This document shows, piece after piece, positions 26,636 to 34,866 of a DNA stretch of 64,000 bases (the stretch's first letter is position 1; each line of letters opens with the position of its first letter). The position numbers were made by a program, and so were the translations under genes. Below the pieces are notes generated by a model. The model worked only from the letters and a program-made list of their open reading frames with translations. It had not been told where the DNA came from and did no database searches. Where the stretch lies: contig JAVBOY010000030.1 of assembly GCA_031550085.1 (NCBI GenBank), forward strand, positions 1 through 64,000. Direction: 5' to 3'. The DNA is from UBA4417 sp031550085. Lineage in GTDB: Bacteria > Bacteroidota > Bacteroidia > Bacteroidales > UBA4417.

Positions 26636-26866
26636 TTAAGCCCTGTTTTGGATGATATCAAACAAATCCCGAACCGTTTTGGATTCCTGGATATCTTTCG
26701 CATTTAATGAAACACCATATTCGGTTTTCACCATAGCGATGAGTATCAGCGCATTGATTGAACTCCATTCAAAATGATTGCGAAAAACGGATTCGGGTTT
26801 TAATGCACCCGGTTCCAAATCTTCAAATTCAGCTTCCACGTTTTTAATAAAATCGGCTATTTCCAT
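26636..26866 (-). CDS. Acyl carrier protein-like protein paired with KAS III
   Basis: A 76-residue four-helix carrier protein. Aligning EWSSINALILIAMVKTEYG with the usual DSLDxxELVM helix puts the phosphopantetheine serine at Ser36. The preceding Asp of housekeeping ACP is Ser here, and the following Asp is Asn. The rest of the acidic profile and the ending TVRDLFDIIQ are normal. It is divergent from AcpP and is probably a dedicated carrier for the KAS III encoded 5 bp downstream. An upstream -7 element supports this pair as an operon. Confidence 0.82.
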   Translation of the reverse strand: MEIADFIKNVEAEFEDLEPGALKPESVFRNHFEWSSINALILIAMVKTEYGVSLNAKDIQESKTVRDLFDIIQNRA

Positions 26867-26894
26867 GGTATCTTTTCAGGATAAAAGTGAATTG

Positions 26895-26902
26895 CAAATG
26901 TA
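26895..26902 (-). promoter_or_regulatory. -7 element for the ACP-KAS III operon
   Basis: Reads TACATTTG on the minus strand (TAnnTTTG), 29 bp before the ACP ATG. Confidence 0.45.
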
Positions 26903-27052
26903 AGAAAATTTGGAATAATAAGATGAAAGCTGTATCAATTGAATGTGTGCAATTTGCTGATAGTAAAATTGTTAAAAATAATTTTGAAAACGTTGTAAAA
27001 TACAAATTCACTTGCTTTGAGAAAATTTGGCAACACTCTGATTTCAAAAGGT

Positions 27053-27060
27053 TAATTTTG
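27053..27060 (+). promoter_or_regulatory. -7 element for gldB
   Basis: Reads TAATTTTG (TAnnTTTG), 22 bp upstream of the gldB ATG at 27082. It argues against the longer upstream frame being translated. Confidence 0.45.
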
Positions 27061-27081
27061 CAACTTCAAATATTCTTTATT

Positions 27082-28092
27082 ATGACGCCGTTCCGAAATT
27101 TGTTTCTGACATCAATCGTCTTTTGCTTGTTTTTCTTTTCCTGTAAAAATAAAGATACCGTGAGACTTCCGGAAACAAAGGCAGCCTTTGAAAAAACCAA
27201 TTTGGAAATACATCGTTATGAACAGGCGCTTTTTTCGATCGATCCCAATAACCTGGCGAAAGGCTTGGAGCAGTTGCAACCTCAGTTTGGAGTTTTCTTC
27301 AATCCGGGTTGGAATGATACGTTAAACCTCTTGCGGCTTAAAGATTTTATAACCGATCCTGAGATTGGCGCCGTGTACCGGTTGACTCAAAAAGAATTTA
27401 AAGATATTTCGCCGCTTAAAACCGAATTGGAAAAGGCGTTTTCGCAATTACGCATGTATGAACCCAATTTTACGATTCCGGTGGTTTATACTTACATTTC
27501 CGGACTGGATATTGAAACGCCTGTAATCTATGGTGACTCAGCCATGGCCATCGGGCTGGATTTATTTTTGGGGAAAGATGCCGAACCTTACAAACATTCG
27601 GATATTCCGCTTTACAAAGTGCAGCGCCTGACGCCACAACATTTACCGGCGGCCTGCATGATGGCCGTTTCGGAAAGCATGGTAAAAATCGACGAATCGA
27701 AATTTGAATTGCTGAATGAAATGATTTATGCCGGAAAGCAATTGTACTTTTTGGATGTTACGCTGCCCCAAACGCCCGATTACATCAAAATCGGTTACAG
27801 CGAACAACAATTGGACTGGTGTAAGGAAAATGAAGGAAATATTTGGGGCTATTTCATCGAGAATCAAATTCTTTATTCCCCATCCAAAGATTTTTACAAA
27901 AAATTCATCATTGACGCGCCTTTTACATCCGGACTTCCGAAAGAATCGCCCGGGCGGCTCGGCGCTTGGGTAGGCTGGCAAATTGTCCGGGCCTACATGA
28001 AAAAACAGCCCGATCAAACCTTGGACGCACTCATGCAAAACACGGATTTTCAGGAAATCTTGCAAGTATCAAAATACAAACCCAAAAAATAA
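27082..28092 (+). CDS. gldB: GldB-family gliding/T9SS-associated lipoprotein
   Basis: A 336-residue lipoprotein (lipobox FFFSC, Cys21). The body matches GldB: LEIHRYEQALFSIDPNNLAKGLEQLQPQFGVF read in parts, then YTYISGLDIETPVIYG, GLDLFLGKDAEPY and EGNIWGYFIENQILYSP. In Flavobacterium GldB is needed for gliding and T9SS function; in Bacteroidales it occurs in non-gliding T9SS bearers. The ATG at 27082 is chosen because the signal peptide starts there and a -7 element precedes it. thiL follows after 16 bp. Confidence 0.85.
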   Translation: MTPFRNLFLTSIVFCLFFFSCKNKDTVRLPETKAAFEKTNLEIHRYEQALFSIDPNNLAKGLEQLQPQFGVFFNPGWNDTLNLLRLKDFITDPEIGAVYRLTQKEFKDISPLKTELEKAFSQLRMYEPNFTIPVVYTYISGLDIETPVIYGDSAMAIGLDLFLGKDAEPYKHSDIPLYKVQRLTPQHLPAACMMAVSESMVKIDESKFELLNEMIYAGKQLYFLDVTLPQTPDYIKIGYSEQQLDWCKENEGNIWGYFIENQILYSPSKDFYKKFIIDAPFTSGLPKESPGRLGAWVGWQIVRAYMKKQPDQTLDALMQNTDFQEILQVSKYKPKK

Positions 28093-28108
28093 AAGAACGA
28101 TCGCTTTC

Positions 28109-29149
28109 ATGTTAGAAAATAAAGACAATTCCCGAACCGAACTTTCGACCTTAGGCGAATTCGGATTGATCGACCATTTAACCCAAAACTTCCCCATCCG
28201 CAATTCTTCCACGCTTAAAGGTATTGGCGATGATGCGGCGGTTATAAAAAACGAAGGGTTTACCTTGGTCAGCACCGACATTTTGATCGAAGGCATCCAT
28301 TTTGATTTGATGTACATGCCACTCAAACATTTGGGTTACAAAGCAGCCGTTGTCAATTTCTCGGATATTGCGGCTATGAACGGGCAACCCAAACAATTAC
28401 TGGTCGGCATTTCGGTTTCAAACCGCTTTTCGATGGAAGCTTTGGACGAAATATACGAAGGCATCCGTTTGGCTTGTGAAAAATACCAGGTTGATTTGGT
28501 TGGAGGCGATACGACCGCCAGCAGCGGTGGTTTGTTTTTATCGCTTACCGTGATCGGTGAAGCAAAACAAGAAAACATTGTTTACCGCAATACAGCCCAA
28601 GAAAATGATTTGATTTGCGTTAGCGGCGATTTGGGCGCGGCATATATGGGGCTGTTGGTACTGGAACGCGAAAAGCAGGTATTTAAGGCAAACCCGAACG
28701 TTCAACCCGAACTGGAAGGGCACGATTATATTTTGCAACGCCAATTGAAACCGGAAGCCCGTACCGATGTGGTTAAACTTCTTGCCGAAAATGAAATTTT
28801 ACCGACTTCCCTGATTGATATTAGCGACGGACTGGCCTCGGATATTTTGCATATTTGCAAACAATCGCAAGTGGGATGCCGGATTTATGAAGAAAAAATA
28901 CCCATCGACCATTTAACGGCCATTACGGCGGCTGAATTTAATATCTCGCCGGTCACAGCGGCGTTGAACGGCGGCGAGGATTACGAGCTTCTTTTTACCG
29001 TCGATCAAAAGTATTACGGAAAAATCAAGGAGTTGCAGCAAATTTCGATGATCGGGCATGTAACCGGCAAGGCAGCCGGATCTTCGCTGGTAACTACTGA
29101 CAACAACCTGATTGAACTGAAAGCACAAGGCTGGAACCATCTGAAATAA
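28109..29149 (+). CDS. thiL: Thiamine-monophosphate kinase
   Basis: A 346-residue PurM-fold ATP-dependent kinase converting thiamine phosphate to the diphosphate cofactor. It carries the N-terminal GIGDDAAVIKNEG ATP/Mg motif, STDILIEGIHFDL, the QVDLVGGDTTAS motif and SLIDISDGLASDILHI, plus AALNGGEDYELLFTV near the C-terminus, all diagnostic. It lies 16 bp after gldB and is probably co-transcribed with it. dxs, which supplies the thiazole precursor, is also in this window but at a distance. Confidence 0.95.
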   Translation: MLENKDNSRTELSTLGEFGLIDHLTQNFPIRNSSTLKGIGDDAAVIKNEGFTLVSTDILIEGIHFDLMYMPLKHLGYKAAVVNFSDIAAMNGQPKQLLVGISVSNRFSMEALDEIYEGIRLACEKYQVDLVGGDTTASSGGLFLSLTVIGEAKQENIVYRNTAQENDLICVSGDLGAAYMGLLVLEREKQVFKANPNVQPELEGHDYILQRQLKPEARTDVVKLLAENEILPTSLIDISDGLASDILHICKQSQVGCRIYEEKIPIDHLTAITAAEFNISPVTAALNGGEDYELLFTVDQKYYGKIKELQQISMIGHVTGKAAGSSLVTTDNNLIELKAQGWNHLK

Positions 29150-29218
29150 AGAGTTTGTGTTTTAAAAATAATTCTTTTCAAACGACGTTTTAGATACACT
29201 TGAAACGTTGTACCCGGA

Positions 29219-30391
29219 ATGAAAAAGATTTTTCTTTTGAATTTGATCCTGTTGGTTTTGATCCCCTTTGGGGGTGCCCAAAACGCGAACGATTTCGCAC
29301 CGGTGGATATCAAAATGCGGGAAATACCGAAATCAAAGGTTCAAACATCCACCGGAATTTCCGATTACATAAAGGCTAATTTTGAAACGGATTCCGAACG
29401 TTTGCGGGCGGCATGGATTTGGATTGCGTCCAATATCCAGTACGATGTAGCCAAAATGAATTTCCGGACACAGTCGATCGACCCGAAACAGCTTGTTTCT
29501 CAAACCCTGCAATCGCGAAAAGCTGTTTGCATCGGCTACGCTCAATTATTCAAAGACCTTTGTGATCAAATGAACCTCAAATGCCTTATTGTGGAGGGTT
29601 TTACCAAGCAGTTGGGTTTATTCCACGATTTACCTCACGCCTGGAATGCCGTTTTTAGCGGAGGAAAATGGACGTTGTATGACGTTACCTGGGGAGCCGG
29701 ATCCGTGAACAGCAACCGCGAATTTGTGCCCCAGGTCAACAATTCGTTTTTTGCGGTGGAACCGCAGGAAATGATCAAAACCCATGCCCCGTTTGACCCG
29801 ATGTTCCAGTTTTTGAACGCACCCGTTACAAATCAGGAATTTGTATCCGGTGAAATTCAGTCCAACTCGACAAAGAAGTTCTATAATTTTTCCGATTCAT
29901 TGGCGGTTTACGCGAAGCAGTCGGAAAAGGAACGAATGGAAACCACGTTGAACCGCATGAAACGGGACCCGGTGCCGACACCGGCATTTACAACCCGTTT
30001 GGAAGATTACAGCCAAAGTGTTGCCGCCAAATCTTACAACGAAAAGGTGATGTTGTTTAATGCAGCCGGAAAAAGTTTTGACGAGGCTGTGAACCATTTC
30101 AATCAATTCATTGCCTACCGGAATAAACAGTTTATACCATTTAAGCCCGATTCCGAGATCCAGTTGATGCTTACCCGGGCGGCAAACCCGCTCGAAGAAT
30201 CCTTGCAGTTGCTTCAGCAAATTCACAATGTAGACCCGCCTTTGCAGGAATCGTTGCAATCGTTCAAGGCAGAAATCAACCGCCTGCAAACCCAAGTCGA
30301 TGAACACCAGCATTTTTTGAATAACTATTTTGCCACACCCGAATCCCAGCGGAAACAGCTATTCTATACGGTGAAAAAAGTGAAAAATTAG
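29219..30391 (+). CDS. Secreted transglutaminase-like (cysteine protease-fold) protein
   Basis: A 390-residue protein with signal peptide (about residues 1-20, ending FGGAQ). It has a transglutaminase-core domain with the catalytic triad Cys104 (RKAVCIGYAQLF), His140 (LPHAWNAV) and Asp155 (LYDVTWGAG). The 200-residue C-terminal part is helical and Gln-rich with no known motif. Such bacterial periplasmic proteins are thought to act as proteases or peptide cross-linkers; the substrate is unknown. It follows thiL by 69 bp. The RiPP locus lies on the opposite strand just downstream. Confidence 0.82.
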   Translation: MKKIFLLNLILLVLIPFGGAQNANDFAPVDIKMREIPKSKVQTSTGISDYIKANFETDSERLRAAWIWIASNIQYDVAKMNFRTQSIDPKQLVSQTLQSRKAVCIGYAQLFKDLCDQMNLKCLIVEGFTKQLGLFHDLPHAWNAVFSGGKWTLYDVTWGAGSVNSNREFVPQVNNSFFAVEPQEMIKTHAPFDPMFQFLNAPVTNQEFVSGEIQSNSTKKFYNFSDSLAVYAKQSEKERMETTLNRMKRDPVPTPAFTTRLEDYSQSVAAKSYNEKVMLFNAAGKSFDEAVNHFNQFIAYRNKQFIPFKPDSEIQLMLTRAANPLEESLQLLQQIHNVDPPLQESLQSFKAEINRLQTQVDEHQHFLNNYFATPESQRKQLFYTVKKVKN

Positions 30392-30464
30392 CATCAAGGA
30401 TGAACTTGACGAGGTGAATCTCTTCCTAAACTCTTTATCGTTTCGCTTTTGACATGGATGACGA

Positions 30465-31697
30465 TCAAGGTTTTACGTTACATAAGTTAATCTTTCCAAT
30501 TACTGCTTCGTAGTTTGAAAGCGGTGGACAGAGCAAATGAAAAATGCAGCTTGAACAAGGCTTTAAACCATTCCGGTTAACTCTCCACACGGAATCCGGA
30601 TTTTCCAACAGATTAAAAATGAAAAAATGCAAGGCTTCCGTTGTCAAGTTTCCGAGGGGAGCCTGATGGATATTTGCGTAGATATTCCCCTGCGGATCGA
30701 CAATGAGTTTCCCGAAAAATGCGGGATTGGATATTTTTTTGGTTAACAAAACCGCCAACGATTCTTTGACGCAGAGGATGTCTTCCTTCTCGATGAAAAC
30801 ATTTTCCTTGAAAAAATCAAGATTATTGTTGTAGAACGGGCGCAAATTGTAATTGACGATTTCGTGCCGGCGAACCATCCGTTCCGCTTCTTCAATATGG
30901 GCTTGTGATTCAACCACAAACTCAAAATAGAAATCTTCTTGGGTGAAATACGTTTTCCAGTTTTCCAAATGTGTTTCTTGCAACGGAAAATCAAGGAAGA
31001 CGGTTTTATCTGCCTTTTCTGGGAGGTTGGAAAGAATTTGAAAATCTTCAGGATCAATTAAATCCGTATAGTGAAAATAATAGGAAACGATATGTTTGCT
31101 TTCATTTAAAAGGGCTACCAATGAATGAATTTCCCGATAGTGGAAAATATTTCCTCCCAGAATATTAACCCGGATCGTATGCGGTTCTATTATTTGAAAA
31201 ACCGATCTTATTTTATCCAAATCCAATTCATCCGGCTTGGGATGAGCGATGGGAAACAAAAATTGTTTGTGCCCTTCCTTCAATGTAAAAGGGTTTGCAT
31301 ATTGTGGCTTTTTGGTAAAATTAGTGACATAAAAAGTCAGTTCCCGAAGGCTTTCGATAGCAAACTCGTTGTTGTGAAAATTCGATACCATTTTTTCATC
31401 ATACAAATCGATGCTTTGAGGCGTAACCGGAGGTACAAAGGCTTCGTTTACGTTGAGGTGATACCCCATTCCCTTACTTACCAAAATCCGAAGGAAATCG
31501 GCCTTGCATTCGGAATCCAATTCGTGGCTGTCGATGACCATCGAATAATTGTTGTTTTTCAACTTCTGTACAATACGGGAAATACTTGGTTTGCTCTCAA
31601 AGCAAGCGCTTTCTCCCGATAATGTATTATATAGCAAGGTGTTGTTTTCAAGGCAATTGACGTAAACAAAGGGCCAGATGGTAATAAATGTTTTCAT
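30465..31697 (-). CDS. Pseudo-radical-SAM protein of a GG-Bacteroidales-type RiPP system
   Basis: A 410-residue protein starting MKTFITIWPFVYVNCLENN. It resembles the adjacent radical SAM maturase in overall layout (an N-terminal hairpin domain, a TIM-barrel-like body, a Cys-rich end). Where the CxxxCxxC cluster motif should be it reads YVTNFTKKPQY, with no cysteines, so it cannot bind the SAM cluster. Four cysteines remain near the end (381, 384, 390, 406; CSSCIFHLLC), like a remnant SPASM/twitch region. It is probably a peptide-binding or scaffold partner of the maturase. I set the start at ATG 31697; a longer frame exists to 31778. It is the last gene of the cluster. Confidence 0.75.
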   Translation of the reverse strand: MKTFITIWPFVYVNCLENNTLLYNTLSGESACFESKPSISRIVQKLKNNNYSMVIDSHELDSECKADFLRILVSKGMGYHLNVNEAFVPPVTPQSIDLYDEKMVSNFHNNEFAIESLRELTFYVTNFTKKPQYANPFTLKEGHKQFLFPIAHPKPDELDLDKIRSVFQIIEPHTIRVNILGGNIFHYREIHSLVALLNESKHIVSYYFHYTDLIDPEDFQILSNLPEKADKTVFLDFPLQETHLENWKTYFTQEDFYFEFVVESQAHIEEAERMVRRHEIVNYNLRPFYNNNLDFFKENVFIEKEDILCVKESLAVLLTKKISNPAFFGKLIVDPQGNIYANIHQAPLGNLTTEALHFFIFNLLENPDSVWRVNRNGLKPCSSCIFHLLCPPLSNYEAVIGKINLCNVKP

Positions 31698-31781
31698 CTG
31701 CTTATTTTTTAATTTGTTTGATGGAATGTCTGGGATTCTCGTGTGCTTTGGTGAAATTTTTCCACATGGATATTTCATGTT

Positions 31782-33242
31782 TTACGAAAAAACGATGTTT
31801 TCGATGTATTTAAACTTGTCTTTATTCTGTTCGGCCAGGGAAAGATAATGGTACATCGTTTTTACAAAATCCTCTTTGTTTTTAAATTCCCCGCATTTTT
31901 CTTCCGAGTTCTTAAATGCGCACAAACCACAAGTATTTTTATTGTAGCAGGACCGGCATTCGTTCTTGAAAGCGGCTACCGATTCGTTAAAGTAAGCGGC
32001 TATAGCGGCAGGATCTAGCTGAATTCCGGTCGTTTCATCCACTTGCCCCAAAACATGCTTGTAATTGACCCGTTCGCAAGGCAAAATTTTCCCGTTAACG
32101 GTCACAAAGATTTTTCGGGTAAAAGGAATGCATGTCCCGGTCGGATTGACCGCTTTCGTTTGCTCCAAATGATAAATATCGATGAAGTGGCGGAAGTGGT
32201 TCCGGCAGTTTTTCCTCAGAAAAGAAAAAAGATCATATTTACCGACCACCTCTTCCGAAAAGCTGGCCATGTTCTCTTCATGGATGTCGTCCATCGCTTC
32301 TTTGTAAATGCTTTGAAACAATTTTTCGCTTTGCGGCGCAACATCGTCGGTAGCCAAGGAAGAAAATCCGGGTAATTTGCCAAATTCGTTTTTAAAGTAG
32401 GATATGGCTTCCCGGAACGAATTTTTTTGATGAACGACAGATAAGAACTGGACATTCCGCTCAAAGAAACGTTCGTCTTTTTGCTTTATCGCATGTACAT
32501 TGGCCCGGATTTTATCAAAGGAATTCCGGCCTGATTTCATCAGGCGGAACCCATTGTTTTCTTTATTCCCATCCAAGCTTATGGCAAGATGAAATCCTTT
32601 TTCAATTAAAAAATCCTGGTATTTTTGAAGCAAAAGCCCGTTGGTGGTCATGTTGTATTTAAAAAATTTCTCCCCCAGCCCCAGCGATTCACAGTAATGG
32701 ACAACTTGTGAGATCAGTTCGAAATTCAGCAACGGTTCTCCCCCGTAAAAAGCAATCGTTACCTGTTCAAGCATTCCCTGCTTTTGTGCTTTTTTCCATT
32801 TCCCCGCAAAAAAATCCAATGTCTTTTTTGCGAGCGAAAAAGGGAGGTCTTTATTTTCGCGGGAATCATAACCCGTATAGCATTCGCCGTAAGCGCAATA
32901 GGTGCATTTGAGATTGCAGTTATCGGTTACTTCAAAAACGATATACCGGATGGATTCAATCACATCTTCCATTTGTGACGCACTGATGTTGCCGTAAACC
33001 GTTTCGGTTTTCTCAGGTTCCAAAAACGAATGATCCTTCAGAAATTCGTATTGCTGATGGTATAGTTCAAATTCTTCTTCCGTAAACTTGTTTCTGAGCT
33101 TGGCTTCCAGTTTTTCCAGAAGGCTGTTATCCATATTCTCTTTGCTTTTTGCTACAAATAGCGTTAGCAAAGGGTGAACCGGGAACAAATATTTGTGCTT
33201 TCCGCTATGCAAATAGCAGTGGTTTTTTGATTGTAAAATCAT
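31782..33242 (-). CDS. Radical SAM/SPASM peptide maturase (GG-Bacteroidales type)
   Basis: A 486-residue enzyme. The N-terminal 40 residues (MILQSKNHCYLHSGKHKYLF) are the typical start of this maturase group. The radical SAM motif is C109-x3-C113-x2-C116 in TDNCNLKCTYC, followed by AFYGGEPLLN, SLDG and a barrel of normal length. The C-terminal SPASM domain has Cys371, 389, 429, 432, 438, 441 and 450 (CRSCYNKNTCGLC), enough for two auxiliary 4Fe-4S clusters. It would modify the Cys-rich precursors encoded upstream, possibly forming thioether or C-C crosslinks; chemistry is inferred. Confidence 0.9.
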   Translation of the reverse strand: MILQSKNHCYLHSGKHKYLFPVHPLLTLFVAKSKENMDNSLLEKLEAKLRNKFTEEEFELYHQQYEFLKDHSFLEPEKTETVYGNISASQMEDVIESIRYIVFEVTDNCNLKCTYCAYGECYTGYDSRENKDLPFSLAKKTLDFFAGKWKKAQKQGMLEQVTIAFYGGEPLLNFELISQVVHYCESLGLGEKFFKYNMTTNGLLLQKYQDFLIEKGFHLAISLDGNKENNGFRLMKSGRNSFDKIRANVHAIKQKDERFFERNVQFLSVVHQKNSFREAISYFKNEFGKLPGFSSLATDDVAPQSEKLFQSIYKEAMDDIHEENMASFSEEVVGKYDLFSFLRKNCRNHFRHFIDIYHLEQTKAVNPTGTCIPFTRKIFVTVNGKILPCERVNYKHVLGQVDETTGIQLDPAAIAAYFNESVAAFKNECRSCYNKNTCGLCAFKNSEEKCGEFKNKEDFVKTMYHYLSLAEQNKDKFKYIENIVFS

Positions 33243-33301
33243 GTCAATTGGTTCTATTGTTTCTTATTTTCACGTTGACGTAATACAAAATCCCGTGGGG
33301 A

Positions 33302-34408
33302 TTAATTTCCATAAATGGGTATAATTCCACTCATCCTTTTTTCTTGTTTTTTCCCATCTACGAGGAATGGTTTCGGGTTGGGTATCGACTGCAACAGGCG
33401 CATGGCTTCTTCTTCCACTCCGTAGCCGATGGGTACTTTCCCTTTGTAATTCAGTTGGTAGTTGGCGGTATCCAACGAAATATCTTTGATGCGCCCACAA
33501 GTGTCGAGGGTAAAAAACAGGTTGACGGGAGTGAAGTTATTGCGCAAATGTCCTTTGGGCAAAGCCGGCAAGGGCTGTTGATGGAAAAGGGCATATTTTT
33601 CGACCGATTCTTGCCAAACTTCCAAGTTATTCGGATCAAAATGATAGGTTGTGGAATCGGAATAGGCTTTTTTTCGGAGCTCCCGTTTTATTTCTCCCCC
33701 GGAGTTCCCTGTAAAAAGCAGTACCATAACAAACAACCCTCCGATGACCGAGGCTCCGATATTGAAAAAAGCATGGGCAACCATAGACGGAACCAAAGAT
33801 TGGTAGCGCTGGCGTAACCAGCCCAGATACAGACCGACAAAAAATATCAGTACCAATAGGATGACAAACTGGTCCTGCTGTACCCGGAAACTAAACGCAA
33901 AGTGTGAAATACTGAATAACAGGGCGGTAATGGCTATGGGAAACCATTGCTTGATTTTTGAAGGCGGTTGCCCGCTATTTTGCCCAAAAACCGACTGCAA
34001 CAGCCCTTGGAAAAATCCCCGGAAAAAGAATTCTTCCATCACAGGCGCCATTACGATCATGGCAAACAGCAAATACAGCGGGTATTTTGAGTCGAATACC
34101 GGCATCGGATGGGATGACAGCAAACGGACGGCAATGGCAGAAGCGCCTCCGAAAAGAAATCCCCAAAGGATCGCTTTCCCGATTACTTTTTTGGTTACCC
34201 CTGCGGTTTTTAAAGCCAATACTTCGCGGAAGTTCCGTTTGTACAATAAGTAGGTAACGGCAAACACATAAGGCAACGAAAAAATCCAGAAAATTCCTGT
34301 TGAAAAACGGAAATGCCAATAGCGGGTGTTCAGCCAAATGATCAACCACAAGCAGCCGCAAGCGAGGATAATCGCCAAAATGGGATAAAAATTCTTTTTC
34401 AAGTTCAT
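33302..34408 (-). CDS. CPBP-family intramembrane protease with a C-terminal TonB-C-like domain
   Basis: A 368-residue membrane protein. Residues 1-235 form about eight helices with the CPBP/CAAX protease motifs EEFFFRG (125-131), SISHFAF (His169) and AHAFFN (His212, Asn216). After the last helix, residues 240-295 form a linker. Residues 296-368 (FFTLDTCGRIKDISL...GVEEEAMRLLQSIPNPKPF...IIPIYG) look like the C-terminal domain of TonB, which would lie in the periplasm. Within RiPP clusters CPBP proteases cleave leaders or give self-immunity. The fusion is unusual. It lies between the precursor genes and the maturase. Confidence 0.8.
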   Translation of the reverse strand: MNLKKNFYPILAIILACGCLWLIIWLNTRYWHFRFSTGIFWIFSLPYVFAVTYLLYKRNFREVLALKTAGVTKKVIGKAILWGFLFGGASAIAVRLLSSHPMPVFDSKYPLYLLFAMIVMAPVMEEFFFRGFFQGLLQSVFGQNSGQPPSKIKQWFPIAITALLFSISHFAFSFRVQQDQFVILLVLIFFVGLYLGWLRQRYQSLVPSMVAHAFFNIGASVIGGLFVMVLLFTGNSGGEIKRELRKKAYSDSTTYHFDPNNLEVWQESVEKYALFHQQPLPALPKGHLRNNFTPVNLFFTLDTCGRIKDISLDTANYQLNYKGKVPIGYGVEEEAMRLLQSIPNPKPFLVDGKKQEKRMSGIIPIYGN

Positions 34409-34481
34409 AGTTGTTTAATGATGTTGTAAAAAGGGTATCAGAATCTGGGTTTATGGAAGGAAATAGATAATCGGCTTTTAG

Positions 34482-34525
34482 CAAAACAACTAGCCAAAAT
34501 CAGGGTATTTTGGCTAATTGTTTTG
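34482..34525 (-). promoter_or_regulatory. Long inverted repeat between precursor genes and protease gene
   Basis: Arms CAAAACAA-C-TAGCCAAAAT and ATTTTGGCTA-A-TTGTTTTG form an 18-bp stem with one mismatch and a 6-nt loop. No T-run follows on the minus strand, so it is not a full intrinsic terminator. Its position, 24 bp after the last precursor gene and before the enzymes, suits a partial attenuator or an mRNA-stabilising hairpin that raises precursor over enzyme levels. Confidence 0.6.
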
Positions 34526-34548
34526 AGAAAAACAGTGCTACTTACTGT

Positions 34549-34809
34549 TTATGTAATAAAGTAGATAACACCTCCCTGCCCCATAAACTCTTCCAAACGG
34601 TCGAACCCTTTGCTGACCCAATAGCCGTCGTGCATCAGTTTTTTATTTACTTCAAGGTTGCTTTTCCCGGTATCCGAACCATCGGCCGGGCAAGAAGCGC
34701 TGCAAGCGCAGCCAAAGCAATCCGCGCTGTCGCTCCCGGCTTTTATGGCGTTCAGCTCATCCTTTTTAGCCGCATGCGCCTGCAAATCGGTTAATTTGAT
34801 CTTTTTCAT
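34549..34809 (-). CDS. Cys-rich RiPP precursor peptide, copy 1
   Basis: An 86-residue peptide. Its N-terminal leader MKKIKLTDLQAHAAKKDELN matches that of the neighbouring precursor. The usual Gly-Gly at the leader end is replaced by KAG (23-25). The presumed core holds Cys31, 34, 36 and 40 (DCFGCACSASCPAD). It is followed by about 45 residues with no Cys, ending in a hydrophobic GGVIYFIT. This is the layout of natural-product precursors of the GG-Bacteroidales family: leader, then a small Cys cluster. It is the second gene of the cluster, 57 bp after copy 2. Confidence 0.78.
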   Translation of the reverse strand: MKKIKLTDLQAHAAKKDELNAIKAGSDSADCFGCACSASCPADGSDTGKSNLEVNKKLMHDGYWVSKGFDRLEEFMGQGGVIYFIT

Positions 34810-34866
34810 TTTTCTTATTTTTTAAATCGGTTTATACATTTAAAAATCAAAGAATTTTTTTGAGAG

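Noticed and set aside
26887..27081. 65-residue N-terminal extension of gldB
   Set aside because: It precedes the signal peptide and the -7 element at 27053-27060; the lipoprotein signal must be at the N-terminus.
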